Below, piece by piece: positions 1 through 4,929 of a stretch of DNA of 13,016 nucleotides; position 1 is the stretch's first letter, and each line of letters begins with the position of its first letter. Position numbers and translations under genes: made by a program. The stretch is taken from NCBI GenBank assembly GCA_902385765.1, contig CABMGU010000072.1, positions 1-13,016 on the forward strand. Direction: 5' to 3'. The DNA comes from an uncultured archaeon. Its GTDB lineage: Archaea > Nanobdellota > Nanobdellia > Woesearchaeales > ARS49. The notes beneath the pieces are model-generated. The model was not told the origin of the DNA, did not search any database, and saw only the letters and a program-made list of their open reading frames with translations.

Positions 1-189
1 AAAGTAAAGACAAACGCAAAATTAATCTCAATATTCTCACACGACGACCCGTACGTGCCTGAAGACAACTGGAAAAAGTTTGAAGAGCTTGGGGAAGTAA
101 TAATAGAAGACAGAAAAGGGCACATAGAAGGACCGCTCGCAAGCATTCTAAAATCAGCGCTCGAATTAGTGAAGCAGCGAAAACTTTAA
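1..189 (+). CDS. C-terminal part of RBBP9/YdeN-type alpha/beta hydrolase (partial)
   Basis: Only the last 62 codons are in the window; the frame is open at base 1 and ends at TAA 187-189. The tail carries an Asp in SHDDPYVP and a His in KGHIEG, separated by about 30 residues. This is the spacing and wording of the catalytic Asp and His in the RBBP9/YdeN small serine hydrolases, where the acid sits in an F-S-x-x-D-P-Y-V-P motif and the histidine follows K-G-H. The nucleophile serine would be upstream, outside the window. The cellular substrate of this family is generally unknown. The next gene starts 26 bases later from its own promoter. The family call rests on two short motifs seen in a fragment, so it is likely but not certain. 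Confidence 0.7.
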   Translation, partial: KVKTNAKLISIFSHDDPYVPEDNWKKFEELGEVIIEDRKGHIEGPLASILKSALELVKQRKL

Positions 190-192
190 AAA
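185..192 (+). promoter_or_regulatory. TATA-like box for the 216-884 gene
   Basis: TTTAAAAA is centred about 27 bases before the ATG at 216, overlapping the stop codon of the hydrolase gene. This is the spacing expected for a leaderless archaeal transcript beginning at or next to the ATG. No ribosome binding site is visible, which agrees. Confidence 0.5.
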
Positions 193-215
193 ACGCCCCT
201 GTAAAGCCAGCAAAT

Positions 216-884
216 ATGAGCGAAGATACTATGATGGTATACGGCCGACTGCTTCACTTCGACCGCATCTGCACATTTGCACTGTTTGCTACAACAAACC
301 CCTGGGTATTTGCAAGAGAAACAGCAAAGACCAGAGAAGATATCGGAAGAATCGAGGCAAATGCAAGCGTAGACCTCAGAAAATTAGCAAAAGAATCAGA
401 CGTTGATGGACTCGAAGAAACAATAGTCCTGGCAGGGGACTGCACGGCAGACCCATATGGCAACATTTCTGAGTTCACACGAGTCGGCCATGTAGGCGAA
501 TTCGTTCACCCAATGGATGCACTGTACTTCGTTACAAGAGGAATAAATGCGCTTGTTACAAGAAACACGCGCAAATACGCAAAAGAAGCAGAAAGAGAAA
601 TGTTTGACAAGTTTGTAAAACCCTTAAGCGATGCAGTGCAGTCAGGAAATAGTATGGGAGTATCCAATCTGCAATCCAAGTTAATGGAAGCATACCAAGA
701 CGTGCCTATTAAGAGATATGCTCAAGAGCTGTGCGGCGCGATAATAGCCAAGGACGAGGATTTAATAAAAGACTACGTGAAGCTCATAACAGCAATCCAA
801 AGCGGCAATTATGAAACTGCAGCGATAATGGACAGAAAAATACAGCGCAAGCTCACTGGACAACCACGCGCACAGGGTATATAA
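216..884 (+). CDS. Hypothetical protein, 222 residues
   Basis: I do not recognise the family. The protein looks cytoplasmic: no signal peptide or clear membrane segment. Residues 1-30 are mildly hydrophobic and aromatic; the rest is mixed and largely helical, with a charged stretch around residues 115-135 and a conserved-looking GDCTADPYGN segment around 73-82. Two similar phrases, AVQSGNSMG and AIQSGNYET, occur about 55 residues apart in the C-terminal half, which hints at a short internal helical repeat. The ATG at 216 is supported by a TATA-like box at leaderless distance. The stop codon (882-884) lies inside the TATA box of the next transcript. The gene shares its strand with the hydrolase before it and the nuclease after it, but it has its own promoter, so nothing about function follows from position. 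It is a real gene by length, codon use and promoter. Confidence 0.8.
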   Translation: MSEDTMMVYGRLLHFDRICTFALFATTNPWVFARETAKTREDIGRIEANASVDLRKLAKESDVDGLEETIVLAGDCTADPYGNISEFTRVGHVGEFVHPMDALYFVTRGINALVTRNTRKYAKEAEREMFDKFVKPLSDAVQSGNSMGVSNLQSKLMEAYQDVPIKRYAQELCGAIIAKDEDLIKDYVKLITAIQSGNYETAAIMDRKIQRKLTGQPRAQGI

Positions 885-885
885 G
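878..885 (+). promoter_or_regulatory. TATA box of the structured leader before the nuclease gene
   Basis: TATATAAG is the best TATA match upstream of the 1020 gene. Initiation 25-28 bases downstream would start a transcript near 904-912, just before the four-way-junction element. The leader would then be roughly 110 bases, far longer than at neighbouring genes, where the box lies about 27 bases from the start codon. The box overlaps the stop codon of the preceding gene. Confidence 0.5.
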
Positions 886-920
886 CGAGTAATTTCTGAA
901 TCAATCTATCAAGTCTATCC

Positions 921-1005
921 GCCGCTCTGGTCTTCGACTGACATTTTCTCCCCTGCACAGGCAAGGGGAGAGAAATGTCACCTCAGCAAGCTGAGGCAGA
1001 GCGGC
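921..1005 (+). other. Cloverleaf-like structured element (candidate cis-acting RNA or MITE-like repeat)
   Basis: Every part of these 85 bases can pair. The outer stem is GCCGCTCTG (921-929) with CAGAGCGGC (997-1005), 9 perfect pairs. Inside, with no unpaired linkers, are three hairpins. The first is 930-938 (GTC-TTC-GAC). The second is 939-980, a long arm in which TGACATTT pairs with AAATGTCA and TCTCCCC with GGGGAGA, then TGC with GCA around a small loop, with one bulged G at 972. The third is 981-996 (CCTCAGC-AA-GCTGAGG). A ribosome binding site follows one base later. Two explanations fit: a structured leader controlling the nuclease gene, or an inserted palindromic repeat of the compact kind found scattered in many prokaryotic genomes. 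Only one copy is present here, so the sequence alone cannot decide. Confidence 0.65.
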
Positions 1006-1013
1006 AGGGGTGA
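1006..1013 (+). promoter_or_regulatory. Ribosome binding site of the nuclease gene
   Basis: AGGGGTGA matches the archaeal GGAGGTGA consensus at six of eight positions, one mismatch being a tolerated G:U pair. It lies 6 bases before ATG 1020 and directly abuts the outer stem of the structured element. Its GGTGA (1009-1013) could alternatively pair with TCACC at 978-982 inside the element. Confidence 0.55.
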
Positions 1014-1019
1014 GTCGCA

Positions 1020-1601
1020 ATGCGCCAAACAACTATTCTTGAATTTGAACTGCCCATCTTGACAGTCTACATACCGATCAGGAAATACCCGTACAAAAGA
1101 AGGCAAGGACTGGCAGAATTACAGCTGCGCAAACGATTAGAGAAACAAGGATGGCAGGTATGGAGAGGAGGATTCGTGCACGCAATAGCAGCAGACGTTT
1201 ACCCTGCTGTCAAAAAAAGATACGTGCAGCTGGCAGAGCTGATAGTTGAATTATACGGAGACAAAGCACTGGACTTGCTATGCTATCTGTGCACAGTACA
1301 CCACGGAATGCCTGACTTGGTATGCTACAATCCTGCTTTAAAGCAGTTCAAGTTCGTTGAATGCAAGCTCGGACACGAAGGGCTGAGCGACAGGCAGGTC
1401 GTGACAATACAAAGACTAAAAGAAGCAGGATTTACAGTAGAAGTGCACAAATTAGTGGAAGAATGCACAAAAACAAGAAAAGCAGAAATAGATTTACGCA
1501 CGAAAGAGAAAAGAATACTGGAAAAAGCGATGACACTAACGCGGTTCATTTATACTAAAAAACCAAGAGTTGAAAGAATACGGACGGTAATTACCGCTTG
1601 A
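1020..1601 (+). CDS. VRR-NUC / PD-(D/E)xK-type nuclease
   Basis: A 193-residue protein with the core of a restriction-endonuclease-fold nuclease. Glu33 (in LAELQLRKRL) suits the first-helix acid. G96-M97-P98-D99-L100 is the PD motif, FVECK (112-116) supplies the E-x-K, and LSDRQ (122-126) gives the downstream Gln, followed by a strand ending near 145. The order GxPDL ... ECK ... LxxxQ is that of VRR-NUC and related Holliday-junction or repair nucleases, which cut DNA in a metal-dependent way. Whether this one acts on junctions, flaps or foreign DNA cannot be told. The ATG at 1020 follows a ribosome binding site by 6 bases. The leader is long and highly structured, unlike other genes here. The stop overlaps the end of the convergent lipoprotein gene by 11 bases. 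The C-terminal 50 residues are very basic and may add DNA contact. Confidence 0.75.
   Translation: MRQTTILEFELPILTVYIPIRKYPYKRRQGLAELQLRKRLEKQGWQVWRGGFVHAIAADVYPAVKKRYVQLAELIVELYGDKALDLLCYLCTVHHGMPDLVCYNPALKQFKFVECKLGHEGLSDRQVVTIQRLKEAGFTVEVHKLVEECTKTRKAEIDLRTKEKRILEKAMTLTRFIYTKKPRVERIRTVITA
1585..1596. other. 12-base perfect palindrome at the convergent gene ends
   Basis: CGGTAATTACCG lies where the nuclease and lipoprotein genes overlap tail to tail. It encodes part of the last codons of both. Being palindromic, it could serve transcription termination or processing in both directions, or be accidental. Confidence 0.4.
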
Positions 1602-1785
1602 ACTTCATCTGGTCGTATGTAGGAACTTTAATGTTATGAAAAGGGTCCTGCATAAACTTTGGAGGAAAGCCCTGATAATACTGCTTATAGGAATCATTAG
1701 TTTGCCTGACATAATTGTCTGTAACACAGCCGCCTAAAAAAGCAGCTGAAAGCACAGCACCTGCAACAAGTTTGGCTAAGTTCAT
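1591..1785 (-). CDS. Small lipoprotein, 64 residues
   Basis: The N-terminus MNLAKLVAGAVLSAAFLGGC is a textbook lipoprotein signal: one basic residue, a hydrophobic core, then the lipobox L17-G18-G19-C20. Processing would leave a 45-residue mature protein with a lipidated Cys, held on the outer face of the membrane. The mature part is polar and rich in Tyr, Gln, Asn and Lys (for example QYYQGFPPKF) and I do not recognise it. The ATG at 1785 is 27 bases from a TATA-like box, so the transcript is probably leaderless. The gene runs against the nuclease gene and overlaps its last 11 bases. Its role is unknown. Confidence 0.75.
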   Translation of the reverse strand: MNLAKLVAGAVLSAAFLGGCVTDNYVRQTNDSYKQYYQGFPPKFMQDPFHNIKVPTYDQMKFKR

Positions 1786-1807
1786 AATAACTACTAGGCA
1801 GTGGTGG

Positions 1808-1816
1808 TATTTAAAT
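1808..1816 (-). promoter_or_regulatory. TATA-like box for the lipoprotein gene
   Basis: ATTTAAATA on the minus strand is centred 27 bases before ATG 1785, the leaderless spacing seen across the window. It lies just past the stop codon of the YgiT/AbrB antitoxin gene (1818-1820). Confidence 0.55.
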
Positions 1817-1817
1817 G

Positions 1818-2168
1818 TTATGCTTTCTGGACGAGAAAACCATCAACGGCAGGCAATATCTTGACCTTCTGCCCCTGCTTGATATGCAAATGACTGGCAA
1901 GCTCTGAAGGAATGCCGACGACAAGACTTTTGCCGCTGACGGCAACCTTTCGCAAAAAGCCAAAAGTGCGCTTCTTCAACTCTTCAGTACGAGCCTCCAT
2001 TTCATCAGCCTGCTCTTCGGTAAAAAATACATTGTCGCATTTTGGGCAGCGCAGTGTGGAAACGTTAGAAAGTGGAATCCCTTTTTCATACTCGTATTTG
2101 GGAATAATGCCTGGCTTCATCTCAACATTGCACTTTGCACAAATCCAACCTTCTTCTATTTCTGTCAT
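1818..2168 (-). CDS. Zinc-finger (YgiT/MqsA-like) plus AbrB-domain antitoxin
   Basis: A 116-residue two-domain protein. The N-terminal half has two CxxC pairs, C10-A-K-C13 and C41-P-K-C44, as in YgiT/MqsA-type zinc-binding antitoxins. The C-terminal part, about 73-116, has the AbrB/MazE swapped-hairpin signature: RKVAVSGKSLVVGIPSEL followed by GQKVKI and a final hydrophobic strand. AbrB domains bind DNA, and the zinc domain probably holds the partner toxin. The start codon overlaps the toxin stop as ATGA (2168-2165), so the two are translationally coupled with toxin first, the order seen in mqsRA and in DUF4258 pairs. It would neutralise the 2165-2392 product and repress the operon through the palindromes at its promoter. 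The family assignment is firm; the partner and operator are inferred from position. Confidence 0.85.
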   Translation of the reverse strand: MTEIEEGWICAKCNVEMKPGIIPKYEYEKGIPLSNVSTLRCPKCDNVFFTEEQADEMEARTEELKKRTFGFLRKVAVSGKSLVVGIPSELASHLHIKQGQKVKILPAVDGFLVQKA

Positions 2169-2392
2169 TTTTTAATTATTGCATACGTCGTAATAACGCG
2201 CAATTCATCTTCTCTAAATGTGTAAATAACAATGACTGATTTACCTTTGAGATCGAGCAATTTTGCATGCCTGACCTCTCCTTCTACAGACTTTGTAGCC
2301 TGTGAAATGCCGAAATCAATGCACTCTCTAACTTCGTCTTCAGAGATGCCTTTTCTCAGCATCCTTTCCCGGGCGTGCACTGATACTATCAT
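2165..2392 (-). CDS. DUF4258-family toxin (RelE-like fold)
   Basis: 75 residues beginning MIVSVHARERMLRKGISEDEV, with the H-A-x-x-R-M-x-x-R-x-I opening typical of DUF4258 proteins, then a strand-turn-strand C-terminal half (KGKSVIVIYTF, ELRVITTYAII). The family is found beside YgiT-type or other antitoxins and is thought to act as an RNA-cutting toxin of RelE-like shape; His6 and Arg8/Arg10 are the obvious candidate functional residues. It is the first gene of a two-gene operon with the zinc-finger/AbrB antitoxin, overlapping it by four bases. The ATG at 2392 sits inside a cluster of palindromic half-sites just downstream of a TATA box, which points to autoregulation. The protein appears full length. 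Confidence 0.8.
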   Translation of the reverse strand: MIVSVHARERMLRKGISEDEVRECIDFGISQATKSVEGEVRHAKLLDLKGKSVIVIYTFREDELRVITTYAIIKK

Positions 2393-2417
2393 GATAAATC
2401 ACTTATCATATAAAAAA
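2387..2417 (-). promoter_or_regulatory. Promoter and palindromic operator of the DUF4258/YgiT-AbrB operon
   Basis: A TATA-like box (minus strand TTTTTTATAT, 2408-2417) precedes the toxin ATG. ATGATAA (2391-2397) and TTATCAT (2403-2409) form a perfect 7-base inverted repeat with a 5-base spacer. TATCATGATA (2387-2396) is a second, overlapping palindrome. The half-site ATGATA thus recurs three times over the start codon and TATA box, where bound antitoxin would block initiation. Confidence 0.6.
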
Positions 2418-2996
2418 CTATCTGCCGTCAAACGCCATTTTCACCTTGTAAGCCATGCGCGAAGTCTCTTTTTCAGTAATAGTGCAATCCTCGTCCTCGT
2501 CTGTAAGAGCCAGAAGATATTTTTCCATACGGGCTTCTGAGGCAACAGGACCGTCAAGCTTTGACAGACCTTTGACTTGGCCGGAAGGTTGTGGAGGAGG
2601 CTCGGGACCTCTGTATGGCAAAGCGAGCTTGCCAAGAAGACTGTCAGGATTCAGATAATACCTGCAAAGATTCTCAGTCTCGCTGCTATCGATGACGTTA
2701 TCTTCATTAATGTCTGCAACACTGAGCAAAGCACACATCTGCCGTTTACTAAAACTGGCACCAGCTCTCACCATCTGCTCCAGACTGCTCTTAAACTTCT
2801 GATAATTCGGCTTATCCAGCTTTATGCACTCACATTCACCGGTCTTGCAGTCATCAGGCGATTCCTTGACCTGCTTAGACACGTCAGACAGCTGGAAAAA
2901 ACTTCCAGACTCAAAACGCTTATTGCAGCTGTACACCAAACCGGCAATGGTGACTGCAGCTGCTGCCGCATAAACCCTCCAATCTTTCCACATCAT
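2418..2996 (-). CDS. Membrane-anchored protein with two EF-hand-like calcium loops
   Basis: 192 residues from the ATG at 2996. A GTG three codons upstream (3005) falls within the ribosome binding site GAGGTGA (3008-3002) and is not the start. After a short WKDWR segment, residues 9-22 form one membrane-spanning helix (VYAAAAAVTIAGLVY), so the bulk is extracytoplasmic or tethered. Two 12-residue calcium-loop motifs are visible: DINEDNVIDSSE at about 95-106, with acids or Asn at loop positions 1, 3, 5, 9 and 12, and DEDEDCTITEKE at about 166-177. A Pro-rich linker (PEPPPQP) separates them. A CKTGECEC cluster near residue 53 may form disulfides. I infer calcium binding; partner and role are unknown. 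The promoter lies in one copy of a diverged repeat whose other copy lies upstream of vapC1. Confidence 0.75.
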   Translation of the reverse strand: MMWKDWRVYAAAAAVTIAGLVYSCNKRFESGSFFQLSDVSKQVKESPDDCKTGECECIKLDKPNYQKFKSSLEQMVRAGASFSKRQMCALLSVADINEDNVIDSSETENLCRYYLNPDSLLGKLALPYRGPEPPPQPSGQVKGLSKLDGPVASEARMEKYLLALTDEDEDCTITEKETSRMAYKVKMAFDGR

Positions 2997-3001
2997 ATTG
3001 C

Positions 3002-3036
3002 TCACCTCATAGTACTATATGTTAAACTAATTAAAG
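3002..3036 (-). promoter_or_regulatory. Promoter and ribosome binding site of the EF-hand protein gene
   Basis: Minus strand CTTTAATTAG (3036-3027) is a TATA-like box. Start of transcription about 26 bases on would leave a leader of roughly 10 bases containing GAGGTGA (3008-3002), five bases before ATG 2996. This site decides the start, because the in-frame GTG at 3005 lies inside it. Confidence 0.5.
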
Positions 3037-3138
3037 GACCTATCGACGAGAAAGTTGAAACTCTTACGGGTTGAGTTGGAAAGTTTACGGAAAAATGAAG
3101 AGAAAAGTGGAAAGGTTACGGAACAGATTGGAATTAAT
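3031..3138. repeat. Diverged 108-base direct repeat, copy 1
   Basis: These bases align without gaps to 3913-4020; I count about 79 identical positions of 108 (73%). The best-kept part is TGGAAAGGTTACGGAA. Within the copy a motif close to TTGGAAAGNTTACGG recurs three times (near 3054, 3074 and 3107). Read on the minus strand, the copy ends in the TATA box of the EF-hand gene. The two copies bracket the vapB1/vapC1 cassette. It may be a shared upstream regulatory region, a decayed coding remnant (both copies stay open in one plus-strand frame and give similar Lys/Glu-rich peptides), or a scar of cassette insertion. Confidence 0.6.
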
Positions 3139-3196
3139 TTTTTTGGCATATTTCTTCAGGAATGCAACGAAAATCTGTCAAATCAAGAGAGAAACA

Positions 3197-3204
3197 TTTA
3201 TATA
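3197..3204 (+). promoter_or_regulatory. TATA box of vapB1
   Basis: TTTATATA is centred 27 bases before ATG 3228, the leaderless spacing. No ribosome binding site is present between them. Confidence 0.6.
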
Positions 3205-3227
3205 GCTAAAGTATATACTATGGCTAT

Positions 3228-3488
3228 ATGACTACAGAAATGATAACTGTGAAAATGGATGATGAATTCCTAAAAGATGTTGATGCGGTTGTGAAAAAAG
3301 AAAAATACCAGAACAGGACAGAATTCATCAGGGCTGCGTTAAGGGAAAAGGTTGATGAAATAAAGCTGAAGAAGGCGATGATGGAAATTGCCCATTTGAA
3401 AGGCGCGTCAAAGAAAAAGACAAGCGATGAAGAGCTTGAGAAAATAAGAGAACGGGCTTTCGAGGAATTCGACAAGAAATTCAAATAA
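3228..3488 (+). CDS. vapB: VapB-type ribbon-helix-helix antitoxin 1
   Basis: 86 residues. The N-terminal half is a ribbon-helix-helix DNA-binding domain: strand MITVKMDD, helix LKDVDAVVKKEK, turn YQNRTE, helix FIRAALREKV. The C-terminal tail, KKKTSDEELEKIRERAFEE, is the charged helix that in VapB proteins lies across the toxin active site. It would neutralise VapC1, encoded on the opposite strand tail to tail, and bind DNA as a dimer. The ATG at 3228 is placed by a TATA box at leaderless distance. The genes overlap by 8 bases at their 3' ends (3481-3488), so this is not the usual co-transcribed vapBC. The tail closely resembles that of VapB2 at 9437-9697, and both are 86 residues long. Confidence 0.85.
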   Translation: MTTEMITVKMDDEFLKDVDAVVKKEKYQNRTEFIRAALREKVDEIKLKKAMMEIAHLKGASKKKTSDEELEKIRERAFEEFDKKFK

Positions 3489-3891
3489 GTTCTTCCGGCC
3501 GCTTATGCTCTGCAATATCTTCTAACTGCCTGAACTGCTTATCTCTTGAAATCAATACTGCCGAATAATCCCTTGCCATTATTGCGTGCAAAGCGTCTCC
3601 TTTCGGAATATCTCTTTGAGCTGAAATCTCTCTGGCTTCGCGGCGTTCTCTTTCTGAAGAACTTATTTTTTTCAGAATATCTTCAAAAGGCCTCATCATT
3701 CCTCTTATTTGTTCTATTGAGTAATTGGTCTCCAATTCCTTAATTATGAACTCGGTTATGATTATTTTATCCTGATTTGTTTTTAACAAGCAAAACAACT
3801 TAAAAGCATAATCACCCAAGCGTTCCCCATTGTAGCCAGTTCTGTCCTCATACAGGTCCACCCATATTGATGTATCAATCAAGTACTGCAC
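3481..3891 (-). CDS. vapC: VapC-type PIN-domain ribonuclease toxin 1
   Basis: 136 residues with a full set of PIN-domain acids: D6 in YLIDTSIW, E52 in KELE, D99 in KGDALHA and D117 in ISRDKQF. These bind the metal used to cut RNA; VapC toxins usually cut tRNA or rRNA, but the target here cannot be read. The start is GTG 3891, 24 bases from a TATA-like box, so it is transcribed from its own promoter. It ends KRPEELI, like VapC2. The arrangement is convergent with vapB1, overlapping its last 8 bases. On the plus strand this gene is T-rich, opposite to the A/C-rich plus strand of the neighbouring nucleotide operon, which suggests a different history. Confidence 0.87.
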   Translation of the reverse strand: MQYLIDTSIWVDLYEDRTGYNGERLGDYAFKLFCLLKTNQDKIIITEFIIKELETNYSIEQIRGMMRPFEDILKKISSSERERREAREISAQRDIPKGDALHAIMARDYSAVLISRDKQFRQLEDIAEHKRPEELI

Positions 3892-3911
3892 AAGGGTGTT
3901 ATGCAGAGGTT

Positions 3912-3918
3912 CTTAAAG
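3912..3918 (-). promoter_or_regulatory. TATA-like box of vapC1
   Basis: Minus strand CTTTAAG is centred 24 bases before GTG 3891. It lies in the first bases of repeat copy 2, matching the place of the EF-hand gene's TATA box in copy 1. Confidence 0.45.
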
Positions 3919-4020
3919 AAAGTATCGACGACAAAACCGAAACTATTCCGTGTTAAGCTGGAAATCTTACTGGAAAACAAAAGAAAATATGGAAAGGTTA
4001 CGGAAAGAAATGGAAAAAAT
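3913..4020. repeat. Diverged 108-base direct repeat, copy 2
   Basis: The partner of 3031-3138, in the same orientation and gap-free. It fills nearly the whole gap between vapC1 and the end of purO: one end carries the vapC1 TATA box and the other touches the purO stop codon (4020-4022). The core TGGAAAGGTTACGGAA is identical in both copies; the TTGGAAAGNTTACGG-like motif is more decayed here than in copy 1. Confidence 0.6.
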
Positions 4021-4916
4021 CAAACTTTCTGGCGAGTGTTGTGGACGAACATTTTGTACCTTCCATTCGGCGCGATTTCTATTCCAGCAATGGCAACGCG
4101 CCAATGCTTGTCACCGCAGTCGTCCAGATGGTTCCAGAGGTTCATAACTGATTCGTCCAAAGTGCCTACAATCGGCACAGCGAACGGCTCGCCATCAAAC
4201 GAAAGCAATTCCTTGCCTTCTGGAAGGCTTCCGGGCTTGTAAGTAGTCAAGCAATAACCAATGCCTGTCCTGAACGGAAACTCGAAAAAGCTGCGAATAG
4301 TCGGGAACCTTTGATGGTCCAACCTGGCAAGCTTGCCAATGGCCTGATTGTACGCTTCTGTAACCTCTGATTCCTTCATCCCTTCCTTTCTGAACTGGTC
4401 TTTAGTCAGCCCGCTTGCTTTTTCAACTTCAATCCAATGCGCTTGTTCATCAAAATCAGGACGCAAAAGAGCAAGATAGACAACGGAGGCGCCTCTATTC
4501 TGAATACCGGTAATTCTCGGAGTGAAAGTGGGCGCGTCAGGCTCACAATGGCGGCGCCTTAAAGCATAAGAAAAATCATCAAAACCGCCAGAGTCAACGG
4601 AAACAGAGTGATAACCATATTCGGCAACATCATCAGTCTGATCACCATTACTCACAACGTGCAAACTACTGCCACTATGGCGCATAACATTGTAAATAAT
4701 CAAACGCGGATCCTCGACCTTGGAAGGGTCCGCGGGAGCGGTCCTTAAGTCAGCCCCTTCAACATTTGGTTCATAAACCCTGTTCTGGCTGTTAGGACTC
4801 CTGCCCATAATCCAGGCAAACTGGCGCATACTTCCTTCAATACCTGCGCCAAGAACGATGCCACGACACGGGTTATTATCAAAACGCTTTTTCAGTTCTG
4901 CTTGTTCATTACTCAT
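4020..4916 (-). CDS. purO: PurO-type IMP cyclohydrolase
   Basis: 298 residues. It closes the ring of FAICAR to give IMP, the last step of purine synthesis, in the archaeal-type fold unrelated to PurH. Family wording is strong in order: CRGIVLG (17-23), IMGRSPNSQNR (36-46), DPRLIIYNVMR (69-79), SNGDQTDDV (89-97), GFDDFSYALR (111-120) and EPDAPTFTPRITG (125-137). The C-terminal half continues with FPFRTGIGYCLTTY and a closing GRYKMF strand. It is somewhat longer than archaeal PurO proteins of about 200-220 residues and fits the longer IMP cyclohydrolase branch. AGGAGGT (4929-4923) sits 6 bases before ATG 4916, overlapping the stop of the upstream gene, so it is the last gene of a three-gene operon. 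Confidence 0.85.
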   Translation of the reverse strand: MSNEQAELKKRFDNNPCRGIVLGAGIEGSMRQFAWIMGRSPNSQNRVYEPNVEGADLRTAPADPSKVEDPRLIIYNVMRHSGSSLHVVSNGDQTDDVAEYGYHSVSVDSGGFDDFSYALRRRHCEPDAPTFTPRITGIQNRGASVVYLALLRPDFDEQAHWIEVEKASGLTKDQFRKEGMKESEVTEAYNQAIGKLARLDHQRFPTIRSFFEFPFRTGIGYCLTTYKPGSLPEGKELLSFDGEPFAVPIVGTLDESVMNLWNHLDDCGDKHWRVAIAGIEIAPNGRYKMFVHNTRQKV

Positions 4917-4922
4917 TTTGAT

Positions 4923-4929
4923 ACCTCCT
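4923..4929 (-). promoter_or_regulatory. Strong internal ribosome binding site for purO
   Basis: Minus strand AGGAGGT, 6 bases from ATG 4916 and overlapping the TAG stop of the preceding gene. Such perfect sites occur here mainly at leadered or internal genes, while first genes tend to be leaderless. Confidence 0.75.

Noticed and set aside
921..1005. Cloverleaf shape suggesting a tRNA gene
   Set aside because: The acceptor-like stem is 9 pairs, the first arm has only 3 pairs and no D-loop features, there is no TTC-containing T-loop and no plausible anticodon loop. It is not a tRNA.
2997..3005. GTG start at 3005 for the EF-hand protein
   Set aside because: It falls inside GAGGTGA, which is correctly placed for ATG 2996.
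2577..3074. Plus-strand open frame of 165 codons
   Set aside because: It is antisense to the EF-hand gene, has no promoter, and encodes a low-complexity shadow without a recognisable domain.
3901..4242. Plus-strand open frame of 113 codons
   Set aside because: Its second two-thirds is antisense to purO. Only the first part, within the 108-base repeat, is of interest, and it is reported there.
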